Source of the DNA: Oscillatoriaceae cyanobacterium M7585_C2015_266
Lineage (GTDB): Bacteria; Cyanobacteriota; Cyanobacteriia; Cyanobacteriales; Oscillatoriaceae
Assembly: GCA_015295835.1 (NCBI GenBank)
Contig: DVEG01000020.1
Span: 455,709 to 519,708, forward strand
DNA: 64,000 bases
Direction of reading: 5' to 3'
The translations under genes were made by a program, and so were the position numbers. Positions 25,131 to 33,453 of the stretch are shown piece by piece. The first letter of the stretch is position 1. The number at the start of each line of letters is the position of its first letter. The notes under the pieces were generated by a model. It worked only from the letters and a program-made list of their open reading frames with translations, was not told the DNA's origin and did not search any database.

Positions 25131-26231
25131 ATGAAGCAGTTAACGGTGCAACAGCCAACCGAACCAAGAAGTAAAGAACCTTGGTTGGCAGTTAATTTGT
25201 CTCTATTGTTTCCCGGCACGGGACAAATTTATGCGGGGAAGGTTTTAAAAGGAATTGTTATTCTATTCGGTGAAATTATTCTCTTTGTTCAGGCTGTCTG
25301 GTCAATTTTTAGTCCTTTTGGCAATACAGTTAATGGACTTATGTTTTTCTTGCCAATTACTGGTATTTATCTGTTTAATCTTTTTGATGCTTATAATTCG
25401 GTTAAAAAATATTCTTTTAAAAGGCAAAAACCGCTAAATAAATCTCCTAATTATAAATCTTTCAGCTTATATTCTACATCTAGTTTAAAAGAACCTTGGC
25501 TGGCAGTATTTTTATCTCAGCTATTACCAGGATTAGGTCATTTTTACTTAGAGAAATTTATCTGGGGAGGATTTTTATTGATATGTATAATAATTTTTGC
25601 TAATTTAGCAAGTTTATTTTCAGTTTTTCTGGCCTTTCCCCCTATTATTTGTGCGCTGGCTTCTTATCACGCTTATATGGCTGCTCCGCAAAAGAGCGAA
25701 CGCTCTAAGTTGACGATTGTCTTTGTTGTGGCGGCAATACTGGCAGTAAAATTGGCGATCGCTTATTTACCTACTTGGGTTGATAAGCATGTGGCAATGT
25801 TTGAAATTCCCAGCAATTCAATGCAACCGACTCTGCTAGAAGGAGACAAAATATTGGTCAATAAATCTAATAACTACCTACCCCAAAAAGGCGATATAGT
25901 TGTATTTAAACTCTCCCTATCTCCGAATCAAAAAAATGAATTCGGGAGCTTTTTCGTAAAGCGCATTATCGGAACACCAGGACAAAAAGTAGAAATCAAA
26001 AATGGTGTAGTTTATGTCAATAACAAACCCCAGGAAGAATATTATATAGCTGAAGCTCCCGATTATACTTTTGGGCCAATTATAGTTCCTAATGATACCT
26101 ATTTAGTTCTTGGGGATAATCGCAATGACAGTTATGACTCTCATGTTTGGGGATTTTTGCCCGCTGCCAATATTATCGGCAAAGCCTATAAAATTTATTG
26201 GCCACCTGAAAGAATTAGGGCTTTAAATTAA
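25131..26231 (+). CDS. lepB: Signal peptidase I with two extra N-terminal membrane repeats
   Basis: From the ATG at 25131 (MKQLTVQQ) the protein has 366 residues; a longer in-frame reading overlaps the SDR gene and is not needed. Two similar blocks, each beginning KEPWLAV and containing LxPGxGxxY, form paired hydrophobic modules (about residues 18-95 and 117-200). The S26 peptidase domain follows, with catalytic S230 in PSNSMQP, K277 in FVKRIIG, and the C-terminal LGDNRNDSYDS box. Type I signal peptidase removes Sec and Tat signal peptides. The duplicated N-terminal module is unusual against the usual one or two anchors. The gene converges on an outer-membrane-like gene with stops one base apart. 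Confidence 0.92.
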   Translation: MKQLTVQQPTEPRSKEPWLAVNLSLLFPGTGQIYAGKVLKGIVILFGEIILFVQAVWSIFSPFGNTVNGLMFFLPITGIYLFNLFDAYNSVKKYSFKRQKPLNKSPNYKSFSLYSTSSLKEPWLAVFLSQLLPGLGHFYLEKFIWGGFLLICIIIFANLASLFSVFLAFPPIICALASYHAYMAAPQKSERSKLTIVFVVAAILAVKLAIAYLPTWVDKHVAMFEIPSNSMQPTLLEGDKILVNKSNNYLPQKGDIVVFKLSLSPNQKNEFGSFFVKRIIGTPGQKVEIKNGVVYVNNKPQEEYYIAEAPDYTFGPIIVPNDTYLVLGDNRNDSYDSHVWGFLPAANIIGKAYKIYWPPERIRALN

Positions 26232-26232
26232 T

Positions 26233-26748
26233 CTAAAATCTCAAACCCACCCCCCCTTGTAGGGAAAAAGCAGCTCCTCCTTGTTGGCGATAAGCGTCAA
26301 AAGCAATAATCGCATTCCCAAATAAAACTATACGGCTGTCTGGGAGGGCATAATCGATACCCGGTTGCAGAGCCAAGCTAGTTTTGTCACCAACCGGAGT
26401 ATTGCCGCCGGCAAAAGAAACTCCCGCACCCACATAGGCATCCGTCTGCCAGTTTAAAGGAATATCATAAGAAACCGTCGGCACTATGGCAGCGCCATCT
26501 GAGTTTAGAAAAGCTTGTGCGCGTAGGGAAACTGGAACTTCAAGTAGTTTATAACGAATAGCTATTACAGCAGCATTAGAGAAATCATCGCCTCCCCCAC
26601 CGCCCACCGAGCCGCCAATACCGACATAACTGCCATAGGCTGCTTGAGCAAAAGCGTATGGGGCGTTAGCGAATAATGTAGCGATGCAAGTAAAATTCCC
26701 CAGGGCGCTGATGCCTGCTTTCCACAATAAATGCTTTAGATATTTCAT
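26233..26748 (-). CDS. Putative outer-membrane beta-barrel protein
   Basis: Starting at MKYLKHLL (26748) the product has 171 residues with a signal peptide ending near AFAQA. An upstream Met at 26778 would add ten residues. The mature part is a run of alternating hydrophobic/polar strands rich in Gly and aromatic residues (YVGIGGSVGG, DAYVGAGVSFAGG), ending in LRF. A terminal phenylalanine is typical of outer-membrane barrels that use the BAM complex. The family is not recognised. Barrel topology is inferred. Confidence 0.6.
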   Translation of the reverse strand: MKYLKHLLWKAGISALGNFTCIATLFANAPYAFAQAAYGSYVGIGGSVGGGGGDDFSNAAVIAIRYKLLEVPVSLRAQAFLNSDGAAIVPTVSYDIPLNWQTDAYVGAGVSFAGGNTPVGDKTSLALQPGIDYALPDSRIVLFGNAIIAFDAYRQQGGAAFSLQGGVGLRF

Positions 26749-26914
26749 ATTTCTACTCCTCACACCAAAAAAGTACAAATCCGTTTTATTAAAGGCTAAA
26801 AAATGTCAAATAATAACTTTTGAATGAAAAAATTGATTTTTTCGTTTAAAATTTTTTAAATAAATAGAATAGGGGATAGTGTTCCCCTATTTGAGAAAAA
26901 TTTATACCCGATTA

Positions 26915-29074
26915 TTAGCGCTCTGGTGGCAGACATTTGGGATGTAATCCCCCTTGTTCGCAGATATAGGTAATTTGCTTGACATTTAAGTTCTTAGCCA
27001 GTGTAAAATCAACCCCTTGAAGGCCGATAGAAATTGTATTGACAGGAAAAGTTTGAATAAATTGATTGGGTTTGGTAGGTTTGATTGTTACAAAAATCGC
27101 GCCTTGAAAATCAGCTCCGGCTAATTTGGAGCCCCGCAAATCTGCCGAACTCAAATTGGCATTGCGGAAGTTGACTTTTTCAAGGTTAGCATTGCTGAGA
27201 TTGGCACCGACGAGTCTGCTAGAAGAGAGATCGGCATTTTGCAAATTTGAGCCGCTAAAATCGGCTCCCGACAAGTCGGCTTTTTGCCATTCCGATTTAG
27301 TTAAGTTGGCGGATTGGAAGGAAGCCCCTGAAGCTTTAACTTGCGCCAGTCGGGCTGCTTGCAGGTTAGCATTACTGAAGTTAGCTTGTTGTAAATCGGC
27401 ACCAGTCAGGCTGGCATTGTTTAAGATTGCTTGATGTAGATTAGCTTGCATTAGTTGAGTGCTGCTAAAATTGGCACCGCTGGCGCGAACGTGGGACAAA
27501 TTTGCTTTAGTTAGGTTGGCGCCGATAAAGTTGGCGCGATTCATGATTACATGACTGAGGAAGGCACCGCTAAGATTGGATTGTTTTAAGTCAGCGCCAC
27601 TGAGATCAGCGATCGCGTCGTCAAAGGTGCCGAAAAAGCCGTCTTCACCGGGAGAGGAGAAGCAGACTTCCCGCAGGCTAGCATTTGTCAAGATAGAGCT
27701 TCGGAACTTAATTCCCGATAAATCCAGGTAGTCGAGTACCAATGTAAATTGACGCGAGCCGGAGCGATTTTGAGCGAGATTGACGCGGCTGAGATCGACA
27801 TTGCGGATTTGCTCGTTATAGAGGGTGAGAATTTTAGCGATCGCCCGCTGGCTGACGCGTTGACGCTCTCGCACTACCAGTCTTTCTTCCTTGTCGCCGC
27901 CATAGCGCAAAGATTCGAGATCGTTGTTGAGAGATTGATTCAAACGCTGCAAGTAGGGGAGCGCTTTTGGTCCATTGCTGACCATTGCTTGCCCGAGCGC
28001 CTGCATCAATTGGGCATCTGTTTCCAGGCTCAGCAAATCTGCCAACAATTGCAGGGCGGCATCGGGGTGAGCGAGGTTTCCCAGAGCTAAAATTGCCCCC
28101 AGTTGTTTATTTACAGTAAATTGATTTGCCAGTGTCAGGAGAGCTTCCCGATTTTGCTGCTGTACCTGACGCCAATTAATCTGAGTTTGGATGTAAACTT
28201 GGGTGCCGACAAATGTTGCCAGCACTGCTGTCATTGCTGCCAAGCCGGTAATCAACAGAGTCAAACCGGGATGGCGGCGCATCCAGTACCAAAGGGCTGG
28301 ACGTGGCCAGCGGCTTTCGGGAGTGAGGACGAGGGCTGCGATCGCCTCATCTTCATCGGTTTTTTGCCAAATATCTGCCTTCCCGTTACCTTCAGCTTTA
28401 GGGGCGTCGAATTGTTTGAAGCGGGGAACACCTTCATCAGCGTCGAGAACAAAAGTTCCCGCCAAGCGATCATGTAGGGCGCGTCGGTGTGGATCGAAGC
28501 AAGCGATCGCTGTTTCTGCCAACAGCATCACTCCTCCCAGCCCCAGGAAAATGGCCAAATTTGGCGCACTCCCGCTGCAGCGCCACAGAGCATAGGCAGT
28601 GCTGAGGGGCAAACCCCAACGCCCTACGACCTCGCGCTTCAGAGCTCTTTGCCAACCAGGATATGCTCCAGATGCGGTTATCACTTGCAAGCCGAACCAG
28701 CGCTTTGGAAGAGTTTTGCCTGTTTTTCCCAGGAGATAGATTTGCCAACCTGCTACGGCTATAGGCATTATTAGCGCTCCAGTCCAAAATAAATTTGCCA
28801 GAGGAGCTACTTTTATACTCTGTGTGGGAGTGGCAAAAGTTTTGCCGAGGGTTTCCTGGGTTCGTGCCAGCAAAGGATTTAGGGGAACGGGTTCTTTTAA
28901 CAGGTGCAACTGGGCGTATGCGCCGATGCTGAAGGGGATTAGTGCGCTGGCGGCAATCAAGGATACTTCCGCCGCCCAAGCCCCGCAGCGTCGGGCCATA
29001 ATTTGCAGGGTGTTGGGGCGTTGAAACACCAGTTTTAAAGGACGAAATCCTGTAGTTGCGCTTGGGCTAGCCAT
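26915..29074 (-). CDS. RDD-domain / pentapeptide-repeat membrane protein
   Basis: The 719-residue protein has an RDD-like membrane module at the N terminus (about residues 20-210), with a segment LLGKTGKTLPKRWFGLQV typical of RDD proteins. A further transmembrane segment lies near 270-295. A helical stretch (about 305-430) resembles HEAT-like counting repeats. About 50 pentapeptide repeats of the A(D/N)Lxx type follow (about 440-690). The ATG lies inside a basic start. Cyanobacteria have many pentapeptide proteins, mostly of unknown function; the quadrilateral helix probably faces the cytoplasm. It stands alone. I know of no defined role for this architecture. Confidence 0.85.
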   Translation of the reverse strand: MASPSATTGFRPLKLVFQRPNTLQIMARRCGAWAAEVSLIAASALIPFSIGAYAQLHLLKEPVPLNPLLARTQETLGKTFATPTQSIKVAPLANLFWTGALIMPIAVAGWQIYLLGKTGKTLPKRWFGLQVITASGAYPGWQRALKREVVGRWGLPLSTAYALWRCSGSAPNLAIFLGLGGVMLLAETAIACFDPHRRALHDRLAGTFVLDADEGVPRFKQFDAPKAEGNGKADIWQKTDEDEAIAALVLTPESRWPRPALWYWMRRHPGLTLLITGLAAMTAVLATFVGTQVYIQTQINWRQVQQQNREALLTLANQFTVNKQLGAILALGNLAHPDAALQLLADLLSLETDAQLMQALGQAMVSNGPKALPYLQRLNQSLNNDLESLRYGGDKEERLVVRERQRVSQRAIAKILTLYNEQIRNVDLSRVNLAQNRSGSRQFTLVLDYLDLSGIKFRSSILTNASLREVCFSSPGEDGFFGTFDDAIADLSGADLKQSNLSGAFLSHVIMNRANFIGANLTKANLSHVRASGANFSSTQLMQANLHQAILNNASLTGADLQQANFSNANLQAARLAQVKASGASFQSANLTKSEWQKADLSGADFSGSNLQNADLSSSRLVGANLSNANLEKVNFRNANLSSADLRGSKLAGADFQGAIFVTIKPTKPNQFIQTFPVNTISIGLQGVDFTLAKNLNVKQITYICEQGGLHPKCLPPER

Positions 29075-29548
29075 TAGTATATTTTACAGTCACGATTCGT
29101 GTCGATTTAATTGGTTTCACTACTGTACTTACCGCCTCACGCGCCATCGGGATGCCGCTGACAATTTCTATCCAAAAATAAACTTCCTAATTTTTTCTAC
29201 AATATAGGCAAAATAAAGCCATCGCCAAAATGAACTTGCAAGCGTACTATAAATATCTTTTCTATCTTTTCTACCCTAAAGACTAACAGAAAAAACAGTA
29301 AGCTAGACTGTACGGCTGTGCAAGATGGGTATGGACGAAGCTCTATCCTATTTTTTTTTACCAGTTGTGCAAATGCCAAACGGAGTTAAAACGGGGCTGG
29401 TGGAATAGCTCAAAAAAGTGTCTATCATCACTCCGGCAACAGCCCAAGGCATGGGCCTCTCCCAATGTTAAAATGGACACGGAGAGGGAAAATTGTCTTG
29501 TCTTGTTGAAGCGTCAAGAATGGGGGCAAGGGAGTGTTAATTTTTTTG
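29075..29548. other. Spacer containing a TnpB-family relic
   Basis: Within this spacer, 29300-29362 encodes LYGCARWVW, nearly the same as the N-terminal block of the TnpB relic near 14.8 kb. Downstream, about 29469-29535 can be read as GHGEGKLSCLVEASRMGA, which could be a TnpB tail. No intact open frame remains. Similarity of the first block is clear at DNA level to 14801-14830; the second is weak. Confidence 0.55.
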
Positions 29549-29923
29549 TTATTTTTCAACTTCCACTGCTTTGATATCAATAGTACCAGGAGGTGTGAGA
29601 CGTTGCAAACGACCTTGCTGTGCTTGCAGCGGTTCGCCACAGTTGGGACATTGTAGTTGTGTCTGATTAAGGGCTGCAATTTCGTAATTACACACCGGGC
29701 ACCGATCTTGAATCAGGTTGCGACTCAACCACCAGCGAAACCCTAAGAAGGCGAGCGCCGGGGCAATCAGAGCTAACCCCATTAAAATTAACACCGACTT
29801 TACCAGCCAGCCCAAGCCCAGAGAGCCAAGCAACCAAATTACAATTAGCAGTACTAGCCAATTGCCAGCGTCAGATAAATTGAATTGAAAAAATTTTGGG
29901 CTGTTCTGGTTCACAGCAATCAC
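29549..29923 (-). CDS. Membrane protein with C-terminal zinc ribbon
   Basis: The 124-residue protein has two or three hydrophobic segments (about 20-75). A zinc ribbon with two CxxC knuckles follows (CPVCNYEI and CPNCGEPL, about residues 78-100), then a short tail. The GTG start at 29923 is preceded by GAGGT. I recognise no function; the ribbon probably faces the cytoplasm. It lies just downstream of a glycosyltransferase gene on the same strand, 38 bp away. Confidence 0.7.
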   Translation of the reverse strand: MIAVNQNSPKFFQFNLSDAGNWLVLLIVIWLLGSLGLGWLVKSVLILMGLALIAPALAFLGFRWWLSRNLIQDRCPVCNYEIAALNQTQLQCPNCGEPLQAQQGRLQRLTPPGTIDIKAVEVEK

Positions 29924-29961
29924 CTCAAATTGGGTTTTGGATCTATATTAATTCATACTAA

Positions 29962-31101
29962 TCAAAAATTAGGACAAACGAGTTGTTTGAGGCGTTCGGT
30001 AAAGCTATCTGTACCAAATCGCTTCAGCACTTCCTGTCTCAACCATGCTCCGTTGCAGCGTTGATCGCCTCCTTGTAGAATTTCGACGCAAGCTGTTGCC
30101 ACTGCATTAACGTCGCGGTGGGGTACTCTCCAGCCAAGCCGTCCATCCTCCAGGGGTTCGGCTGAGCCGTCATTATCCCCAGCCAATACTGGTATTCCGC
30201 ATGCCATTGCTTCTAAATAGACGATTCCAAATCCTTCTTGAGACGGCATAACATAAGCATCGGCGACTCGGTAGTGTTCTGGTAATTCTTCTTTCGGCAC
30301 GAACCCTGCAAAGACGACGCGCTCTGCAACCCCTAAATCAGCAGCCAGTTTTTGCAATCGAGGGCGATCACTTCCCCTACCGATGACTAAATATTTGACA
30401 TTGGGGATTTTTTGTGCTATATGTGGCAAAGCTCGAATAGTAACGTCGACGCCTTTATACATATCTCCTGACCACAATCGCGCCACAGTCATTAGCACTC
30501 GATAACCAGCCAGATTGTAGCGGTTTATAAGAGCTTGGGGTTTAGGACCGGGGGTAAAAACTGTTCCATCCACAGTACAGGGCAAAAGTTGAAACTTTTG
30601 TGGAGCGAGGTTGTTAGAAGTACAAGCGCGATCGCGAGTGTAGCGTCCAATCGTCCAAATACTCTCAGCCTCTTGCAGTGCCTTTCGATATAAAGGCGAT
30701 AGCGGTTCCCATACTTCTTTGCCATAAGTTAAAACCGTGTAGGGAACTTTGAAAAATTGACAAAGCAAATTGACGAGAGGGGCTAGTTTGACATGACCGC
30801 AAAAAACTCTTTGCGGGCGGTGTTTTTGCAGAGATTGGAATAGAGTGATCGCCATGCGCAGACGTCCCAACCAAGGCGGGCTAGTTTTCAGGTAATAAAA
30901 TTTTAATGGACTGCCCTCTCCCTCAAAGGGATTACCACAGCCGGAACAGTCTCTCAATAGGAAAACTTCAGCCTTCCCCAAACCAGCAGAAATATAAGCC
31001 TTTAGAAGCTCTTTGATATAAGATTGAATTCCCCCTTCTTGAGAAAATATTTCCAAGAAAACAAACAAATGAGATATTGATTCAGTATACTTAAGGCTCA
31101 A
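29962..31101 (-). CDS. Family 4 glycosyltransferase
   Basis: This is a 379-residue GT-B enzyme. It has an N-terminal acceptor domain and a C-terminal nucleotide-sugar domain with VARLWSGDMYKGVD, the YVMPSQEGFGIVYLEAMACG signature and its E-x7-E pair. Such enzymes build cell-surface polysaccharides or glycolipids, retaining the anomeric configuration. The likely start is a TTG at 31101, since no Met precedes the conserved N-terminal strand. It follows the anti-sigma-type ATPase gene by 14 bp, so the two form an operon. Donor and acceptor are unknown. Confidence 0.85.
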   Translation of the reverse strand: MSLKYTESISHLFVFLEIFSQEGGIQSYIKELLKAYISAGLGKAEVFLLRDCSGCGNPFEGEGSPLKFYYLKTSPPWLGRLRMAITLFQSLQKHRPQRVFCGHVKLAPLVNLLCQFFKVPYTVLTYGKEVWEPLSPLYRKALQEAESIWTIGRYTRDRACTSNNLAPQKFQLLPCTVDGTVFTPGPKPQALINRYNLAGYRVLMTVARLWSGDMYKGVDVTIRALPHIAQKIPNVKYLVIGRGSDRPRLQKLAADLGVAERVVFAGFVPKEELPEHYRVADAYVMPSQEGFGIVYLEAMACGIPVLAGDNDGSAEPLEDGRLGWRVPHRDVNAVATACVEILQGGDQRCNGAWLRQEVLKRFGTDSFTERLKQLVCPNF

Positions 31102-31115
31102 AGCAATTTCTTATC

Positions 31116-31547
31116 TTAGTGAAAGTGATATTTAACTATCAACAGACAATTGCGACCATCTTCAGTTCTTTCGTAGGCAACTCGATCAGCCAGACGCCGG
31201 AGCAGAAACCACCCATACCCCCCTTCTTGGAGAGTTCCAGGCTCTGGTTCCTTCACCTGATCGGGATTGAAAGGTTTTCCCCAATCCCAAATCCTAATTT
31301 CAATCCGATCTTGCCATAGCGCTAGTTCAATTTCAATTGGAGTTTCCGGGGGGAGTTCGTGATGAGCGTGGCGAACAGCGTTGGTAAATCCTTCTGCTAA
31401 GGCTAAGTTGAGGCTGTAGAATTTTTCTTCTGGCCAATAACAATCCGAGGTATGCTGGATGAAGAATCCCTCAAACCATTTTTGTACTTGATTTAAGACA
31501 GTCAAATCGCTTTGAACTGTCAAATGGTCTTGCTTGAACATATCCAA
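31116..31547 (-). CDS. Anti-sigma-factor-type serine kinase / HATPase
   Basis: The 143-residue protein consists of a GHKL ATPase domain of the RsbW type. The N box reads EGFTNAVRHAHH, the G1 box is WDWGKPFNP, and EGGYGWFLLRRLADRVAYE is the G2 region. Such proteins bind partner sigma factors or phosphorylate STAS-domain antagonists. No STAS or sigma gene lies beside it. It is the first gene of an operon with the family 4 glycosyltransferase. Confidence 0.85.
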   Translation of the reverse strand: MDMFKQDHLTVQSDLTVLNQVQKWFEGFFIQHTSDCYWPEEKFYSLNLALAEGFTNAVRHAHHELPPETPIEIELALWQDRIEIRIWDWGKPFNPDQVKEPEPGTLQEGGYGWFLLRRLADRVAYERTEDGRNCLLIVKYHFH

Positions 31548-31744
31548 GCTTTGCCAAGCACTAAGTCGTGCCTTTTTAGTATAGCGAATTGTTTTTTAAA
31601 GGGAAAGGCAAGCCGTTGCCAGCAAAATGATTTTTATTCCCTACTCAAGGATTGACGCCTGCCGCATTTTCTCAAGCCATGCTGTAGCATGAGCAGGAAA
31701 ATACGACAGACGTCGAATCAGATATGATTACAGTTGTTTAGTGT
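31548..31744. other. Spacer between the anti-sigma-type gene and petD
   Basis: No gene is seen. CATGCT-gt-AGCATG forms a small hairpin near 31679-31692. The promoter for the anti-sigma operon and the petBD terminator should both be in this 197-bp stretch, but I could not place either firmly. Confidence 0.35.
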
Positions 31745-32227
31745 TTAGAACAGACCCAAGGTCAAAGATTTGTCAATTGGGAAGATAGCACCGATTCCGA
31801 GCCAAAGGGTGACGAGGGTACCAAACAAGAAAACCGTCGTCGCTACTGGGCGGCGGAAGGGGTTTTGGAACTTGTTGACGTTCTCAATAAAGGGAATCAA
31901 AATCAGTCCCAGGGGGATAGAAGTCATGACCGCAATCCCCAGCAATTTATTGGGGAGAATGCGCAAGATTTGGAAAGAAGGCCACAAATACCATTCCGGT
32001 AAGATTTCCAAGGGAGTAGCGAAGGGGTTGGAGGGTTCCCCTACCATTGCTGGGTCTAAAACAGCTAGTCCGACACAGAGGGCGATCGTTCCCAAAATCA
32101 CGACGGGGAAGACATAAAGCAAGTCGTTGGGCCATGCAGGTTCACCGTAATAGTTGTGACCCATTCCCATCGCGAGTTTGGCACGCAGCTTTGGATCGCT
32201 CAAATCTGGCTTTTTCAGAGTAGCCAT
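31745..32227 (-). CDS. petD: Cytochrome b6-f complex subunit IV PetD
   Basis: PetD is the 17-kDa subunit of the thylakoid cytochrome b6f complex, equivalent to the C-terminal part of cytochrome b. The 160-residue length and the sequences [20 protein letters not shown], the PEWY motif in [14 protein letters not shown] (part of the quinol-oxidation site) and three transmembrane helices are all canonical. It lies 88 bp downstream of petB on the same strand, the usual petB-petD order, so the two are cotranscribed. Confidence 0.98.
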   Translation of the reverse strand: MATLKKPDLSDPKLRAKLAMGMGHNYYGEPAWPNDLLYVFPVVILGTIALCVGLAVLDPAMVGEPSNPFATPLEILPEWYLWPSFQILRILPNKLLGIAVMTSIPLGLILIPFIENVNKFQNPFRRPVATTVFLFGTLVTLWLGIGAIFPIDKSLTLGLF

Positions 32228-32315
32228 AGTTTTGTGTGTTCTCCTTTTATTTGCTTGTTATTGCAAGCTGTTAGTTGCTAGTTTTTCCAATCTAACAACT
32301 AACAGCGCTCGCCAA

Positions 32316-32984
32316 TTACAACGGACCAGAAATCCCTTGTTTACGAATCATTAAGAAGTGGAGCAGCATGAAGACTGCTATCAGCCAGGGCAACACGAAG
32401 GTGTGCAGGCTGTAGAAGCGAGTCAAAGTAGCTTGGCCCACGCTTTCGCCACCGCGAATTAGCTCGACGATTAAAGAACCCACGACGGGAATTGCTTCGG
32501 GAACGCCCGACACGATCTTAACCGCCCAGTAACCGACTTGGTCCCAAGGCAGGGAATAGCCGGTGACGCCGAAGGACACAGTGATCGTCGCCAGAATCAC
32601 GCCCGTGACCCAGGTCAGTTCCCGAGGTTTTTTGAAACCTCCGGTCAAGTAAACCCGGAAAACGTGCAGGATCATCATCAGCACCATCATGCTGGCAGAC
32701 CAGCGATGGATAGAGCGGATTAGCCAGCCAAAGTTGACCTCGGTCATCAGGTACTGGACTGAGGCAAACGCATCAGTCACTGTCGGCTTGTAATAGAAGG
32801 TCATGGCAAATCCAGTAGCAAACTGGATTAAAAAGCAAGTGAGGGTGATCCCGCCCAGGCAGTAGAAGATATTGACGTGGGGGGGGACGTACTTGCTAGT
32901 GACGTCATCAACGAGAGCCTGAATCTCTAGGCGCTCTTGAAACCACTGGTAAGCTTTTGAGTTTGTTATCTCCTTGGAAAACAT
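32316..32984 (-). CDS. petB: Cytochrome b6 PetB
   Basis: PetB carries hemes bp, bn and the covalently bound heme cn (ci) of the b6f complex. The 222-residue length matches cyanobacterial proteins with the [12 protein letters not shown] start. C42 in VNIFYCLGG is the heme-ci cysteine. The helix pairs with heme histidines ([40 protein letters not shown]) are intact. petD follows. The gene is divergent from ctpA across a 468-bp spacer that contains an IS200/IS605-like right end; the cyanobacterial ctpA-petBD neighbourhood is otherwise normal. Confidence 0.98.
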   Translation of the reverse strand: MFSKEITNSKAYQWFQERLEIQALVDDVTSKYVPPHVNIFYCLGGITLTCFLIQFATGFAMTFYYKPTVTDAFASVQYLMTEVNFGWLIRSIHRWSASMMVLMMILHVFRVYLTGGFKKPRELTWVTGVILATITVSFGVTGYSLPWDQVGYWAVKIVSGVPEAIPVVGSLIVELIRGGESVGQATLTRFYSLHTFVLPWLIAVFMLLHFLMIRKQGISGPL

Positions 32985-33453
32985 GAAGCAAGCGTCCCGA
33001 TATATATATTGCGGTTTATCAAGAATTTTACACTCCCCGTTTTTAAACGGGAGATTCTTGGTTCATCCAGTCTCCTTAATTGCCGGTTTTAAAGCCGGCA
33101 AGCAGGAGGATTTCTGTCTCCCTTGACGCGTAGCGGCTTTCCCGCAGGGTAGCGTTAGTTACCCTGGAGTACAGTCCTCGTGTTGCCTACTTGCGAGTGA
33201 AATCCCGCTCGGTAGGCTTTTTTATCTCTGTACTCTAGTAGGTAGCTTTCAATAAAAGTTGTAACATATTGTGAACAAAGAATTAATCTATTAGGCTTGC
33301 AAACTTTTATATCCCATATGGCCATAGAGTTTGAGGGTTGACCTATGTGTTAGATGTCTACTGCTGGAATAAAAAAACCTTGAAAAAAAAGCACTTGGGC
33401 AATCTGACCACAGCAGACAGTAGCAAGTTGACAATTACAGGTTAGAAATTAAT
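32985..33453. other. Divergent petB-ctpA spacer
   Basis: This 469-bp region must hold the promoters of petB and ctpA. Its central 200 bp is the structured element described separately. 33126-33152 also contains GCGTAGCGG...GCAGGGTAGCG, a short palindromic motif related to the one inserted in the broken cyclase gene near 44.7 kb. Confidence 0.4.
33025..33224 (-). mobile_element. Solo IS200/IS605-like right end with omega-RNA-like structure
   Basis: On the minus strand this region ends AAGAATCTCCCGTTT-AAACGGGGAGTGTAAAA, a hairpin (33033-33053) of the same design as the right end near 15.4 kb. Before it come CCGGC stem-loop 33080-33101, CAGGGTA/TACCCTG (33145-33166) and GCCTAC/GTAGGC (33185-33217). 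The run ACGCTACCCTGCGGGAAAGC then CAAGGGAGACAGAAATCCTC recalls 3' ends of TnpB elements in cyanobacteria, where the guide (omega) RNA is encoded. No TnpB frame remains. On the plus strand the GCCTAC/GTAGGC stem is followed by six Ts and could act as a terminator. Assignment is inference from pattern. Confidence 0.5.

Noticed and set aside
31745-32984. Additional small b6f or photosystem genes (petG, petN, petL) near petBD
   Set aside because: I scanned the spacers for short single-helix frames and found none with the expected signatures; only psaM near 36.6 kb qualifies.
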